In this document: positions 1 to 9,500 of the stretch, in pieces
How positions within the stretch are numbered: position 1 is the first letter of the stretch
Layout: each line of letters starts with the position of its first letter
Assembly (NCBI GenBank): GCA_023229605.1
Contig: JALNYY010000027.1
Location: forward strand, 1 to 35,849
DNA length: 35,849 nucleotides
Reading direction: 5' to 3'
From: Methylobacter sp.
GTDB taxonomy: Bacteria; Pseudomonadota; Gammaproteobacteria; Methylococcales; Methylomonadaceae
Position numbers and translations under genes: made by a program
The notes under the pieces: generated by a model
The model's input: the letters and a program-made list of their open reading frames with translations, nothing else
Database searches by the model: none
Told to the model about the DNA's origin: nothing

Positions 1-123
1 GAGGCGCAGACGACAGCACAATTTAGCGTTAATGAAGCTTCGCCAAGACCCATGGCCCCGCCTAATGAGGAGCTAAGCCACGAATATCCGTTTACAATGG
101 ATTTGCGGCACCGGAGCAGGTAA
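1..123 (+). CDS. C-terminal tail of an upstream gene (partial; possibly a DUF2126 transglutaminase)
   Basis: An open frame runs from the window edge to TAA at 121-123 and gives 40 residues ending EYPFTMDLRHRSR. The other two forward frames stop earlier. The proline-rich stretch before the end looks like a protein tail. A final 'YP-T-DLR' pattern is one I loosely associate with the long DUF2126 transglutaminases that often accompany the ATP-grasp/alpha-E genes found downstream here. That is a recollection, not a search result. If it is right, the module begins left of the window and citrate synthase sits inside it. It could equally be an unrelated gene end or a chance open frame. Confidence 0.35.
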   Translation, partial: EAQTTAQFSVNEASPRPMAPPNEELSHEYPFTMDLRHRSR

Positions 124-153
124 TGCCGGAGCAGCCTGAATAACAAAATAAAA

Positions 154-422
154 TGTAACTATTCAGCACATAGAGAAATGGAACGCAGATGACACGGATT
201 AAACGGATCAACACTGATTTATTGAAGGGAATCTCTAATAATTGCTTCTTTCATGATACTTACCATTGTAAGTTGTTGAAACTAATAAAGACCAATTTTT
301 CAAAATTGAATTATTAGCGATCCCTTAAAAGCGCAAACAAATTTGGCTCGGACTAAAAATCCGTGTAAATCAATCCTATCCGTGTCATCCGTGTTCTATT
401 GAGCATACGCTGGATAGTTACA
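154..422. repeat. MITE-like inverted-repeat element, copy 1
   Basis: The two ends are inverted copies of each other: TGTAACTATTCAGC at 154-167 is mirrored by GCTGGATAGTTACA ending at 422. Inner arms at about 177-216 (core GATGACACGGATTAAACGG) are mirrored at about 356-400 (core ATCCGTGTCATCCGTGTTC). The same arrangement recurs at three other places in the window. The six bases ATAAAA at 148-153 recur at 423-428, as a target duplication would, though the sequence is AT-rich and could match by chance. No protein is encoded. The element fills most of the gap between the upstream gene tail and citrate synthase. Confidence 0.75.
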
Positions 423-470
423 ATAAAATTAACTGATGGTAAGTTCCACCAGCTTTGGAGATTTATTCAA

Positions 471-1775
471 ATGACCGATAAATTAAAGCAGTTACCTCCG
501 GCCGTGTTGACGCTGGATAACAAGCGTTACGAATTACCGACTTTGATGGGAATTGAGGGTGAAAAAGCCATCGACATTTCCAAATTGCGCAATCAAAGCA
601 GTTACGTAACCCTTGATGAAGGCTACGGCAATACCGCCAGTTGCGAAAGCGCGATCACTTATATTGACGGCGAGAAAGGCATACTCCGTTATCGCGGTTA
701 TCCTATTGAGGAATTGGCCGAACATTCGCGTTTTATTGAAGTGGCCTATCTGTTGCTGAATGGCGAGCTGCCCAACAGTCTGCAACTATCGGAGTTTTCA
801 ACCAATCTCAATGAGTCTTCGATTATTCACGAAGACATGCATCATTTTTTTAACGGCTTCCCGCGCGGCTCGCATCCGATGGGGATTTTGGCGACCATGG
901 TCGCTTCATTATCGACGTTTTATCCGCTTCCCGACCGGCTCGACAGCGCTACGGAAGTGCAGGTCGTTATTAACCTAGTGTCTCAGGTGCGCACTATCGC
1001 GGCTTTTTCTTATAAAAAATCGGTCGGCGAACCGCTGATTTATCCGTCTTACAAGCTTAAGTATGTGCGCAACTTCCTGAATATGATGTTTTCATCGCCG
1101 GTTCGCGATTATCAATTGGATGACGATATTGTCAGGGCCATTGATATGTTTCTGATCCTGCATGCCGACCATGAACAAAATTGCAGCACCTCATCGGTGC
1201 GCACCGCAGGATCAAGTATGGCGAATGTCTATGCGGTGGCTTCGGCAGGTATTTCATCGCTGTGGGGGCCGCGCCATGGCGGGGCCAATCAGCAGGTTAT
1301 CCAAATGCTTGAACAAATACATGCCGATGGCGGTGACGGCAGTGAATTTATCAATCAGGCAAAAGACAAAAACTCGACCAGCCGGCTGATGGGGTTCGGC
1401 CATCGCGTGTATAAGAATTTCGACCCTCGCGCGATGGTATTAAAAAAACAATGCGACAAATTATTCAACAAGATGGGCGTCAGCGACCCTTTGTTCGATA
1501 TTGCCAGACGACTGGAGGAAATCGCCTTGAATGACGACTATTTCATATCCAGAAAACTGTATCCCAATGTCGATTTTTATTCCGGGTTGATTCTTCGGGC
1601 CGCGGGCATACCGACCAATATGTTCACGGTATTATTCGCTATTGGCCGGATGCCCGGCTGGCTGGCTCACTGGCGGGAAATGCTGCACGGTGAGCAAGTG
1701 GTTATCACCCGTCCTCGCCAGATTTATGTGGGTGAGCCGTTGCGCCACTTTCAAAATATTGAGCAACGGCCTTGA
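471..1775 (+). CDS. gltA: Citrate synthase
   Basis: Condenses oxaloacetate and acetyl-CoA to citrate at the entry of the TCA cycle, in the cytoplasm. The 434-residue product has the usual length and the family landmarks: GYPIEELAEHS near the N-terminus, WGPRHGGAN with His269, GFGHRVYKNFDPRA with His311, and VDFYSG with Asp368. These match the His/His/Asp active site of the E. coli enzyme. I chose ATG 471 because GGAG lies about 10 nt upstream and the protein from there aligns with the family start. An in-frame TTG at 399 would begin inside the repeat element and add 24 unlikely residues. The next gene is over 200 nt away, so an operon with it is uncertain. It may be one of several citrate synthase paralogues in the genome. 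Confidence 0.95.
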   Translation: MTDKLKQLPPAVLTLDNKRYELPTLMGIEGEKAIDISKLRNQSSYVTLDEGYGNTASCESAITYIDGEKGILRYRGYPIEELAEHSRFIEVAYLLLNGELPNSLQLSEFSTNLNESSIIHEDMHHFFNGFPRGSHPMGILATMVASLSTFYPLPDRLDSATEVQVVINLVSQVRTIAAFSYKKSVGEPLIYPSYKLKYVRNFLNMMFSSPVRDYQLDDDIVRAIDMFLILHADHEQNCSTSSVRTAGSSMANVYAVASAGISSLWGPRHGGANQQVIQMLEQIHADGGDGSEFINQAKDKNSTSRLMGFGHRVYKNFDPRAMVLKKQCDKLFNKMGVSDPLFDIARRLEEIALNDDYFISRKLYPNVDFYSGLILRAAGIPTNMFTVLFAIGRMPGWLAHWREMLHGEQVVITRPRQIYVGEPLRHFQNIEQRP

Positions 1776-1812
1776 TGTCGTGGGTAATAGTCGCGTAGGC
1801 TTAAGCTGTAAA

Positions 1813-1975
1813 CGTAACTACTCGCCGGGCCAATTTTATAATGGAACACGGATGACACAGATTAAACGGATTTAAACGGATTGTAAGGAGCAATCAATGG
1901 ACTGTCTGTTTATCAGTGATTATCAGTCCAATCCGTGTCATCCGTGTTCTATTTTTCTAACCACTGAGTAGTAAG
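1813..1975. repeat. MITE-like inverted-repeat element, copy 2
   Basis: About 160 bp. The arm at 1840-1862 is mirrored at 1931-1953 over 23 bases with two mismatches (core GGAACACGGATGACAC). Outer ends CGTAACTACTC (from 1813) and CTGAGTAGTAAGC (to about 1975) match the ends of copy 1. The right end stops just before the ATG at 1977, so the leader and ribosome-binding region of the ATP-grasp/alpha-E gene are made of repeat sequence. The RNA could fold into one long hairpin. Confidence 0.75.
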
Positions 1976-1976
1976 C

Positions 1977-4535
1977 ATGAACGAATCAGCCAACGATATT
2001 GGCGCGCAGTTTTACGCCACCAAACTTGGCGTTTACGATGAAATGGTTGCCAAAGAAGATAAGGTGCTTCCTCACTGGGAACACTTTATGGGCGCTATTG
2101 CAACGCTGGGCGGCGAACAACTGGAGTTGCGACGCCGCGAAGCCCAGCGCCTGTTAAGAGAAAACGGCGTTACTTATAATGTTTACGGCGATACGCAAAA
2201 ACTCACCCGGCCGTGGCGGCTTGATCCTGTTCCGCTACTGATCAGCAGTGAAGAATGGCTACTCATTGAAGCAGGCCTTAAACAGCGCGCCGAACTGCTC
2301 GACCTGATTCTAAAAGACATCTACGGCAAACAGCAGCTGTTAAAAAAAGGCCTGTTACCCAGTGAACTGGTGATGGCGCACAACGGATTTTTGCATCCCT
2401 GTGTAGGCGCCCTGCCCCAGCCGCAACGCCAGCTGATTGTCTATTCGGCCAACCTTGCCCGTGGCCATAACGGCCGCATGTGGGTGTTGGATGATCGCAG
2501 CCAGGCGCCTTCCGGCGCCGGTTATGCCTTGGAAAACCGCACCGTGATGACTCGCGTACTTCCTGATATTTTTCGGGACATGCAAGTGCACCGGGTTTCC
2601 GGTTTTTTTAAGGCATTGCGTAAGGGACTGATGGATATGGCCCCGATGAAAGAAGACCCGAGGATTGTCATACTCACTCCGGGCTCGCTTAATGAAACCT
2701 ATTTTGAACATGCCTATTTATCGTCTTATCTAGGATTCTCTCTGGTTCAGGGTGACGACCTGACGGTGCGCGACGGGCGCGTCTGGCTCAAGTCGCTGGA
2801 CGGCCTGCAACCGGTCGACGTTATTTTGCGCCGCGTTGACGATTCTTTCTGCGATCCGTTGGAACTGCGTAGCGCTTCCCGGTTGGGGGTTGCAGGATTG
2901 CTGGAGGCGGTGCGCCGGAACAATGTGGCGATTGCCAACCCTTTGGGCAGCAGCGTTCTGGAAAATCCCGGATTACTGGCGTTTTTACCCAGGCTGTCGC
3001 GGTATTTTTTAAACCAGGAATTGAAGCTGCCGTCGGTTGCCACCTGGTGGTGCGGTCAGCGTCGCGAACGGGATTTCGTGCTGCAAAATCTTGACCGGCT
3101 GGTTATTAAACCGATCAATCGCACTTCAGAGAATTACGCACTTTTTGGCGGACTGTTAAGCATTAAGGAAAAAGAGTTTTTACGCGCCGCGATTATCGCC
3201 AAGCCGCATTGTTATGTAGGCCAGGAGTATGTCAGTTTTTCTACGGTGCCCGCGTTCATCGACCACCACATTGAGCCGCGATTTGCGGTGCTACGGAGCT
3301 TTGCGGTTGCCAGCGGCGACGGCTATCAAGTGATGCCCGGCGGCCTGACCCGGGTTGCCCGTCAGCAGGACGATTTTATTGTTTCAAATCAGGCGGGCGG
3401 AATCAGCAAGGACACCTGGGTATTGGCCGATGAGCCGGACAAACAGGTCAGTTTGTGGTTTCAGCCCGGACGGAATATGGTCTTGTCTGCTGTCACCGAA
3501 CCCTTGACCAGCCGCGCGGCCAACAATCTGTTCTGGGTCGGAAGGTATCTGGAGCGTATCAAAGCGGCTACCCGCCTGATGCGCACCCTATTGCTCAAGT
3601 TAACCGAAATCCGTGAATTTGACGATCCGCTGGGCAGCCGATGCCTGAACATATTATTGTGCGCAATGACTCAGGTAACCGGCACCTATCCGGGGTTCAT
3701 CCGGGGCGATGCGTCTGTATTAAAAGAACCCTTCAATGAATTGCTGGCATTGGCTAAAAATCCCCAACGCGCCGGAACGCTAGCCGCCAACATTCAGACA
3801 TTTACTCAAACCGCTTTCAGTATTCGCGATGTCTGGTCCCAGGATACCTGGCGCTGTGTCGATAATATCCAGCGGCGCTGGCAACAACGGGTAGTGAATA
3901 ACGAGTGCGATCAGGAACAACTGCAAAAAAACCTGGATGATTTAATCACCGGTTTTGTCGCATTTATCGGCTTAACCACCGAGAGCATGACCCGCGAAGC
4001 GGGTTGGCTGATGCTGGATAGCGGTCGCCGCCTGGAACATGCATTGGCATTGGTGGCTTTGCTGCGCGCCACGGTGGTGCAGTGTCATGAGACGGCATTG
4101 CAAAATCAGCTGCTGGAAGCGGTGCTGGTCTCCACCGACAGTTTGAGCATTTATCGGCGGCGCTACCGCTCATTCATCCAGCTGCCGATGGTGCTGGAGT
4201 TATTGCTGCTGGATGAAACCCACCCCCGGTCATTGGCCTATCAATTGCACCAGTTGTCCGATCATATCAGTGCGTTGCCCAGGGAGCGCAGCAAGGGGCA
4301 GTTGAGCGAAGAGGAATGTTTGATACTCCGAGCCTACACCGACCTGCGCCTGGTCAAGGTGTCCGAATTGGTTAAAGCGGATGACGATTCCGGTGTTTAC
4401 AGTGAACTGGAAAACGTTTTCTCGGCGATGACGGAGAGGCTGTGGCGGCTTTATGAAGTGCTCGCGCAAGCCTATTTCAGCCACTCTCAAATGCCGCAAC
4501 TGATGACGCCGACTCAACCGGAGGATGAACCGTGA
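1977..4535 (+). CDS. Circularly permuted ATP-grasp / alpha-E domain fusion protein
   Basis: 852 residues combining two proteins that are separate genes in many bacteria. Residues about 60-480 are the circularly permuted ATP-grasp type 2 region (DUF404/DUF407), with DIYGKQQLLKKGLLP, ARGHNGRMWVLDDRSQAPSG, ENRTVM and LVIKPINRTSE with Lys378 as a likely nucleotide ligand. From about residue 500 (LTSRAANNLFWVGRYLER) to about 835 is the helical alpha-E domain (DUF403). ATP-grasp enzymes of this group are predicted to form amide or peptide bonds using ATP; the natural substrate is unknown. The gene overlaps the next (transglutaminase-like) gene by 4 nt and stands with Anbu, the usual partners. There is no clear Shine-Dalgarno because the start abuts a repeat element. 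Confidence 0.92.
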   Translation: MNESANDIGAQFYATKLGVYDEMVAKEDKVLPHWEHFMGAIATLGGEQLELRRREAQRLLRENGVTYNVYGDTQKLTRPWRLDPVPLLISSEEWLLIEAGLKQRAELLDLILKDIYGKQQLLKKGLLPSELVMAHNGFLHPCVGALPQPQRQLIVYSANLARGHNGRMWVLDDRSQAPSGAGYALENRTVMTRVLPDIFRDMQVHRVSGFFKALRKGLMDMAPMKEDPRIVILTPGSLNETYFEHAYLSSYLGFSLVQGDDLTVRDGRVWLKSLDGLQPVDVILRRVDDSFCDPLELRSASRLGVAGLLEAVRRNNVAIANPLGSSVLENPGLLAFLPRLSRYFLNQELKLPSVATWWCGQRRERDFVLQNLDRLVIKPINRTSENYALFGGLLSIKEKEFLRAAIIAKPHCYVGQEYVSFSTVPAFIDHHIEPRFAVLRSFAVASGDGYQVMPGGLTRVARQQDDFIVSNQAGGISKDTWVLADEPDKQVSLWFQPGRNMVLSAVTEPLTSRAANNLFWVGRYLERIKAATRLMRTLLLKLTEIREFDDPLGSRCLNILLCAMTQVTGTYPGFIRGDASVLKEPFNELLALAKNPQRAGTLAANIQTFTQTAFSIRDVWSQDTWRCVDNIQRRWQQRVVNNECDQEQLQKNLDDLITGFVAFIGLTTESMTREAGWLMLDSGRRLEHALALVALLRATVVQCHETALQNQLLEAVLVSTDSLSIYRRRYRSFIQLPMVLELLLLDETHPRSLAYQLHQLSDHISALPRERSKGQLSEEECLILRAYTDLRLVKVSELVKADDDSGVYSELENVFSAMTERLWRLYEVLAQAYFSHSQMPQLMTPTQPEDEP

Positions 4536-5449
4536 AATACCGCATTACCCACAGCACTCTCTACCAATACAGTCAGTTGGTCGGTTTGTGCCAGAATGAG
4601 GCCCGGTTGCAACCCCGCGATTTCTGGCGCCAGCAATGCCAAACCAGCCGCTTTGACATTAGCCCCGAACCTAGCGACTTTCAAGAACGCCGGGATTTTT
4701 TCGGTAATCGTGTCGCTTACTTCGCCGTACAGCAAGCGCATCAACGCTTGGTGGTCACTGCGGTCAGTGAAGTTACGGTATTTCCCAGGCAAAGTAGTGC
4801 TGATCTGGCTAATTCGCTGCCTTGGGAACAAGTGCGTAACCGGTTGCAGGAAACTCCCGGACAAACGCTGCTGCAAAATCAGGATCAGCAACAGGATGTC
4901 TGTGATGAGCTGCTGGATGCCAAGCTTTATCTGTTGGACTCGCCGATAGTGGTCGCCAATGCCGATCTGGCTGATTATGCACAAAGCTCATTTTTGCCCG
5001 ATCGGCCGCTGGTGCAGGTGGTGGCTGATTTGATGCAGCGTATCCATGTCGATTTCACCTACGATCCCAGCTTTACCACGATTGCCACACCGTTATCCGA
5101 CGTGCTTCATTTTCGCCGAGGCGTATGCCAGGACTTTGCCCATCTGGCGATTGGTTGCCTGCGTTCCTTTGGCATTGCAGCGCGTTACGTCAGTGGTTAT
5201 GTCGAAACGCAGCCGGAGCCCGGCAAACAACGCTTGGTCGGGGCGGATGCGTCGCATGCCTGGTTTTCGGTCTATGTGCCGGGCATCGGTTGGCTGGACT
5301 TCGACCCTACCAATAATAAAGTGCCGTTTGATCAACATATCACTTTAGCCTGGGGGCGCGATTATACGGATGTCACCCCGTTAAAAGGAATTGCCTTCGG
5401 CGGCGGACAGCATACTTTGTCGGTGTCGGTGGATGTGCTTAGATTGTAA
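4532..5449 (+). CDS. Transglutaminase-like cysteine protein (COG1305 type)
   Basis: A 305-residue cytoplasmic protein with a bacterial transglutaminase N-terminal domain (MKYRITHSTLYQY, residues 1 to about 85) followed by the papain-like transglutaminase core. The triad is visible: Cys199 in RRGVCQDFAHLAIG, His242 in DASHAWFSVYVPG and Asp258 in LDFDPTNN. Such proteins may act as peptidases, amidases or amide-bond exchangers; the substrate is not known. The start is GTG 4532, overlapping the TGA of the ATP-grasp/alpha-E gene (GTGA), with GGAGG about 10 nt upstream, so the two are translationally coupled. The context suggests it processes the product of the ATP-grasp enzyme. Confidence 0.93.
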   Translation: MKYRITHSTLYQYSQLVGLCQNEARLQPRDFWRQQCQTSRFDISPEPSDFQERRDFFGNRVAYFAVQQAHQRLVVTAVSEVTVFPRQSSADLANSLPWEQVRNRLQETPGQTLLQNQDQQQDVCDELLDAKLYLLDSPIVVANADLADYAQSSFLPDRPLVQVVADLMQRIHVDFTYDPSFTTIATPLSDVLHFRRGVCQDFAHLAIGCLRSFGIAARYVSGYVETQPEPGKQRLVGADASHAWFSVYVPGIGWLDFDPTNNKVPFDQHITLAWGRDYTDVTPLKGIAFGGGQHTLSVSVDVLRL

Positions 5450-5453
5450 TTTT

Positions 5454-5621
5454 AATGACTATTTCAGCGTATACTAACCGTGATTAATAGAGCACGGATA
5501 ACGCTGATTGGACGGATTTAAACGGATTTTTAAAACTGAAGTAAAGCTTGTTGTTAATCAGTGTTTATCCGTTAAATCAGAGTCATCCGTGTTCCCTTTC
5601 TCTTCGTGCTGAATAGTTGCG
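5454..5621. repeat. MITE-like inverted-repeat element, copy 3
   Basis: More diverged copy of the same family. The left end has TGACTATTTCAGCG followed by GAGCACGGATAACGCTGATT. The right end reads ATCAGAGTCATCCGTGTTC and closes with GTGCTGAATAGTTGC. It starts a few bases after the stop of the transglutaminase-like gene and separates it from Anbu, where it could act as a transcript-end hairpin. Confidence 0.65.
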
Positions 5622-5742
5622 AAGTTGCGCGCTGTCGTTCAGGCAGTTAGGCGCTGAGTGTATTTTGAGCAGCATGGACGTTGGTGTTGCTTTGTTGGAT
5701 AATGTTTAAAAAGTATCTTCAACCATAACAAATGAATGTTTT

Positions 5743-6498
5743 ATGACTTATTGTATTGCTGCTTCTATAGACGAAGGACTTATTCTGGTTTCCGACTCAA
5801 GAACCAATGCAGGTATTGATAACGTCAGTACCCACGGCAAAATGCATGCCTTTAAAACCAACGATGACCGCAAGATTGTTTTACTGTGCGCCGGTAATCT
5901 TGCGACCACTCAATCGGTTTTAGAGCAGCTGCACCGTGATAAAATCAAAAATGCCGGCGTCAATCTCAATAATGTGGAATGCTTATCCGAGGCGGCCGCC
6001 TACCTGGGTCATGTCAGTGTCGAAAAACAAAAGCAGCATATCAACCCCGAAGGACAATCCGCATTTAATCCTTCGGCCAGCTTTATTTTAGCCGGCCAAA
6101 TCGGTGATGAGCCGCATGGCGCTTTTATGGTGTACGCAGAGGGCAACAGCATAACCAGTTCAGCCAATACGCCGTTTTTACAGATCGGCGAGAGTAAATA
6201 CGGCAAGCCGATACTGGACCGGTTTCTTAAACTGGGCACATCGATAGACGAAGCCGCGCGTTGCTGCCTGGTGTCAATGGACTCGACCATCCGCAGCAAC
6301 GCCAGTGTCGGCCCGCCGGTAGAAATGCTCATTTATCGTAAAAACAGTTTCAGCTTTACTGAGTATTATTGTTTTGATGACGATGATGATTATTTGCTGC
6401 AACTTCGGCGCAGTTGGGAACACAAGCTTCGGGAAGCGATAGGCGCACTGCCTGTACTCAACAAGGCAGCCGTTAAAACCATGCGGGTTGATTTGTAG
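5743..6498 (+). CDS. Anbu, proteasome-like / HslV-related peptidase
   Basis: A 251-residue protein of the Ntn-hydrolase fold, called Anbu (ancestral beta subunit) or proteasome-type protease. It begins MTYCIAASIDEGLILVSDSR. After removal of Met, Thr becomes the N-terminal nucleophile, and Asp18 and Lys33 (counted from Met) fit the conserved Asp and Lys of proteasome beta subunits and HslV. Family members assemble into ring-like particles in the cytoplasm; physiological substrates are unknown. It follows the ATP-grasp/alpha-E and transglutaminase genes on the same strand, a conserved association. The gap of about 290 nt, filled by a repeat, suggests it may have its own promoter. No strong Shine-Dalgarno precedes the start. 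The Thr2 rule supports ATG 5743. Confidence 0.92.
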   Translation: MTYCIAASIDEGLILVSDSRTNAGIDNVSTHGKMHAFKTNDDRKIVLLCAGNLATTQSVLEQLHRDKIKNAGVNLNNVECLSEAAAYLGHVSVEKQKQHINPEGQSAFNPSASFILAGQIGDEPHGAFMVYAEGNSITSSANTPFLQIGESKYGKPILDRFLKLGTSIDEAARCCLVSMDSTIRSNASVGPPVEMLIYRKNSFSFTEYYCFDDDDDYLLQLRRSWEHKLREAIGALPVLNKAAVKTMRVDL

Positions 6499-6549
6499 AT
6501 TGGAAGAGGCACTTCAAAGAGGCCTGCTTCCCAACTGCGGTTCTTAAGC

Positions 6550-9500
6550 TCAGGATTCCACAGGCTCCGCTTGCGGTTCCTTGTTAAGCAGATGCACTAA
6601 AGCATCAAGGATGCCGTTGGCGACTTTATGCGGCGGCAGCCGGTAAAAATCCTGCCATGCCGCTGACGCGCACTCTTCGTAATTTTCTTTGTTTTCAGGG
6701 TGGGATTGCATCCAGCTGATTCTTACCGCATGGCCGATAATGATGTCGGTCAAGAACGTATCGTCAATATACAATGACGGGGTTTTACGGAAAATGGACG
6801 CCATTGCTTTTAGCGCTTCTACTGTTAACTGGCGATAGACCGGGGCCTGAATTTTATTAAGCAGATGGTTGACGTGCAACTTGAAACTTTGTTCGCCTGC
6901 CGTCGTCTGTGACAGGGTGTTCTCGCTATCCAGCCGGTTTTTGCTGTTGAGTTTTTCACCTATCACCAATCCTTTGCAATGATGCAGGATGTCCCAGACA
7001 TTGGCAAAAAAAGCATCATTCTCTCTGCCGACACTCCCTTGCCGTTCGCGCCATTGATACCAGTCGTCGGTTTCCCCACGGTCTTTCTGATCCATGCTGT
7101 TTGAAAAACGCGCACGGGTTAACTCGCCGCAGTCCCCCTCGTAGTGCAGCGTTTCAGCCAAATCCAGTTGATCTTCCGTATTGCTGTAGTCCTCCAGCGT
7201 TTCCCTTACTTTTTCTGATAACTGATAAGGCGGTAAAGAAAGGATTTCGTTAAAAGCCTGATCTAATGTAATGCTGCCCGATTCGCGTTTTTGTCTGATG
7301 ATAATCAACTGCAGGATATGGCCCACCCGTATTGTGTGCATATCGGAGAATAATTCCGGGTTGGATTTGATTAACATGCCCAAATAAATGACCAACTCCT
7401 GGATAATGGTATGTTCACTGGTATCAGTATTGTTGTAAGTGCGGATAGTTTGCAAAATTTCCGAGGAATCGGCCGGGCGCTTCAAGGTCGCCTTGCCGCT
7501 GTAGGCGCGGCCTAATGTAAGTGCATGTTGGCGAACCAGTATATCGGTGGCCGCTTGTTCCAGATTTATATCGTATTTGCCCAATAGACCGGCACAGCGC
7601 CTGACAATGTACCAGACGTGCCGGTCTCCAGCCCGCTCATAGATTTCTTCCAGCAAGTCGCGGACACAACCGGCAGCGCCATCCATAGCCGGTAATCCGG
7701 TGTCGTAATCCAAACCATGACGAAGGCTCAGTAAACTTAATACTTCGAGTTGTGCGTAAAGATTGGCGTTGGTTTTTAGTTGCCCGATAAGTATTTCATC
7801 TGCACTGATTTCCCATGCCGTCAATGTATGCGTATCCAACGGCGCAGGTGGAGCGGCGTCTATGGGTAATACCCTGAAAAAGGGCCGCTCAGCGTCCTCC
7901 CAGGAGGCTTTAGAGAATTGAAAATCATGCAGGTAGTCGATTTTTTCATGACTTGACGTTGCTGAAAAATCTAAAAGCGTTCCGAGTTGCAAAGGGATTC
8001 CCCGGCTGGAACCTTGTTGCAGTTCCTTGATGAATTCAATCAGAACTTCACGGTTATGGCAGCCCAGCATATTATGCTTTATAGTCATAACCACCAGAGG
8101 ATTACCCGGCCTATCCCAATGATTATAGATATATGCCAGTTCCAGGCGTAAGCGCTGTATGACCAAACGGTTGTCCATCGCCAGATAAAAACCTTTTTGA
8201 CTGAGACACTGCGGTAAAAACAACAGGTGTTCACCGGCCAATACGTAAATCTTGGATGTCGCCAGCGTCCGCAACTGTCTCAAGGGCCTGCCTGTTAAGC
8301 CCATACGGTCGTTTCTGCCTACATGGGTGTACGCCTCGGCCAGTTCTGAGGCTTCCCTTATCTGGATAGGTGCTATTTCAGCGAGCGTTTGAGTTTGGAT
8401 GCCTAATTCCATTAAGCTGCCTTGTACAGCTTCGTCCTGGGCAAGCAATTGAATTTGCAGCTTGCAGCCCTGGTGTTGCTTAACAGTTTTGTGCCGACCT
8501 AAGGGGTCTATGTCGTCACAGCAAAGCAAACCATCCTGGATAAGACTGCCCAGCATAAAAAGACTTTGCGCCCAAACCAGCGGAATGTTTTCATTCGGTA
8601 CGCGTTCCTGGCTGTGCGGGTTGGCCTGTTCTGCTGCAATCGACTCTATCGGCGCCACATACAGTTCCGGCAATAATCGCTGGCCGTTTTGATCAACCAG
8701 TAAATTTTCCAGTTTGGTACGGTAACGCATGGCTGTTTCGTTATCGCCGGTGAATAAGCTGTTTAGCTCGAAATAGGTGAAAAACAACGGCCATTCACAT
8801 TCAATATTCATGAATTGCTTGAGTTCACGCGGGTCGTAATGGAGACGGCAACTGTCTTCTATAGCTGTTTGGTGGCCGTCAAGCAGAAAGCGCTTGCAGC
8901 CATAGCGGCCTTCAAGTTTTTCATGAATAATGGCTTCCGTTTTTACCCGGAGGGTTTGATTGTCAACCGCGAAACCCGGAAATCCGGTGATACTGAGCAC
9001 GGCTGAATCCACCTCTTTGGAAATCGATTCTCTGGGTAATAATGATTCCAGCGTAATCCGCGTTCGGGCAATATCGTCGCTGATAACGTGAACAACAGAG
9101 GCTTGCCCGCCATCTTTGCCGAATAGATTAAAACCGGACAGCGCTTCCAGCGCGGCTTTTGCCATGCCGATCGAGCTGGCGTTTAATTCGGCGATGCCGT
9201 GATTGATTTTGTGGCCGCGCTCCCAGATACCGTAATCAGGCGTGCGGTAGGTTCGACTGATATAGTGAACCAGATTTTGCACAAAATTGACTTCGTCTAT
9301 CGTAAACACAATGCGTAAGCCCGATGCCGTCATTTGCGCCAGCATCAGTAAGAATAAAGACGTGGCGTCCAGTTGCAAATGCCCCCATTCATGATCGCCC
9401 ACCACCACGCCGCCCGTTTTTGTATCATACTTGGCATGCAACGCATCCAGCGGATTCTGCGTATGCTTGAATTTCTCGACTTTGGCCGCCTGGCGCATCA

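Noticed and set aside
399..470. Longer citrate synthase start at TTG 399
   Set aside because: The added 24 residues overlap the repeat element and do not fit the family; ATG 471 has a ribosome-binding site.
2355..4517. Minus-strand frames of up to 118 residues inside the ATP-grasp/alpha-E gene
   Set aside because: Shadows of a strongly supported gene; no independent motifs.
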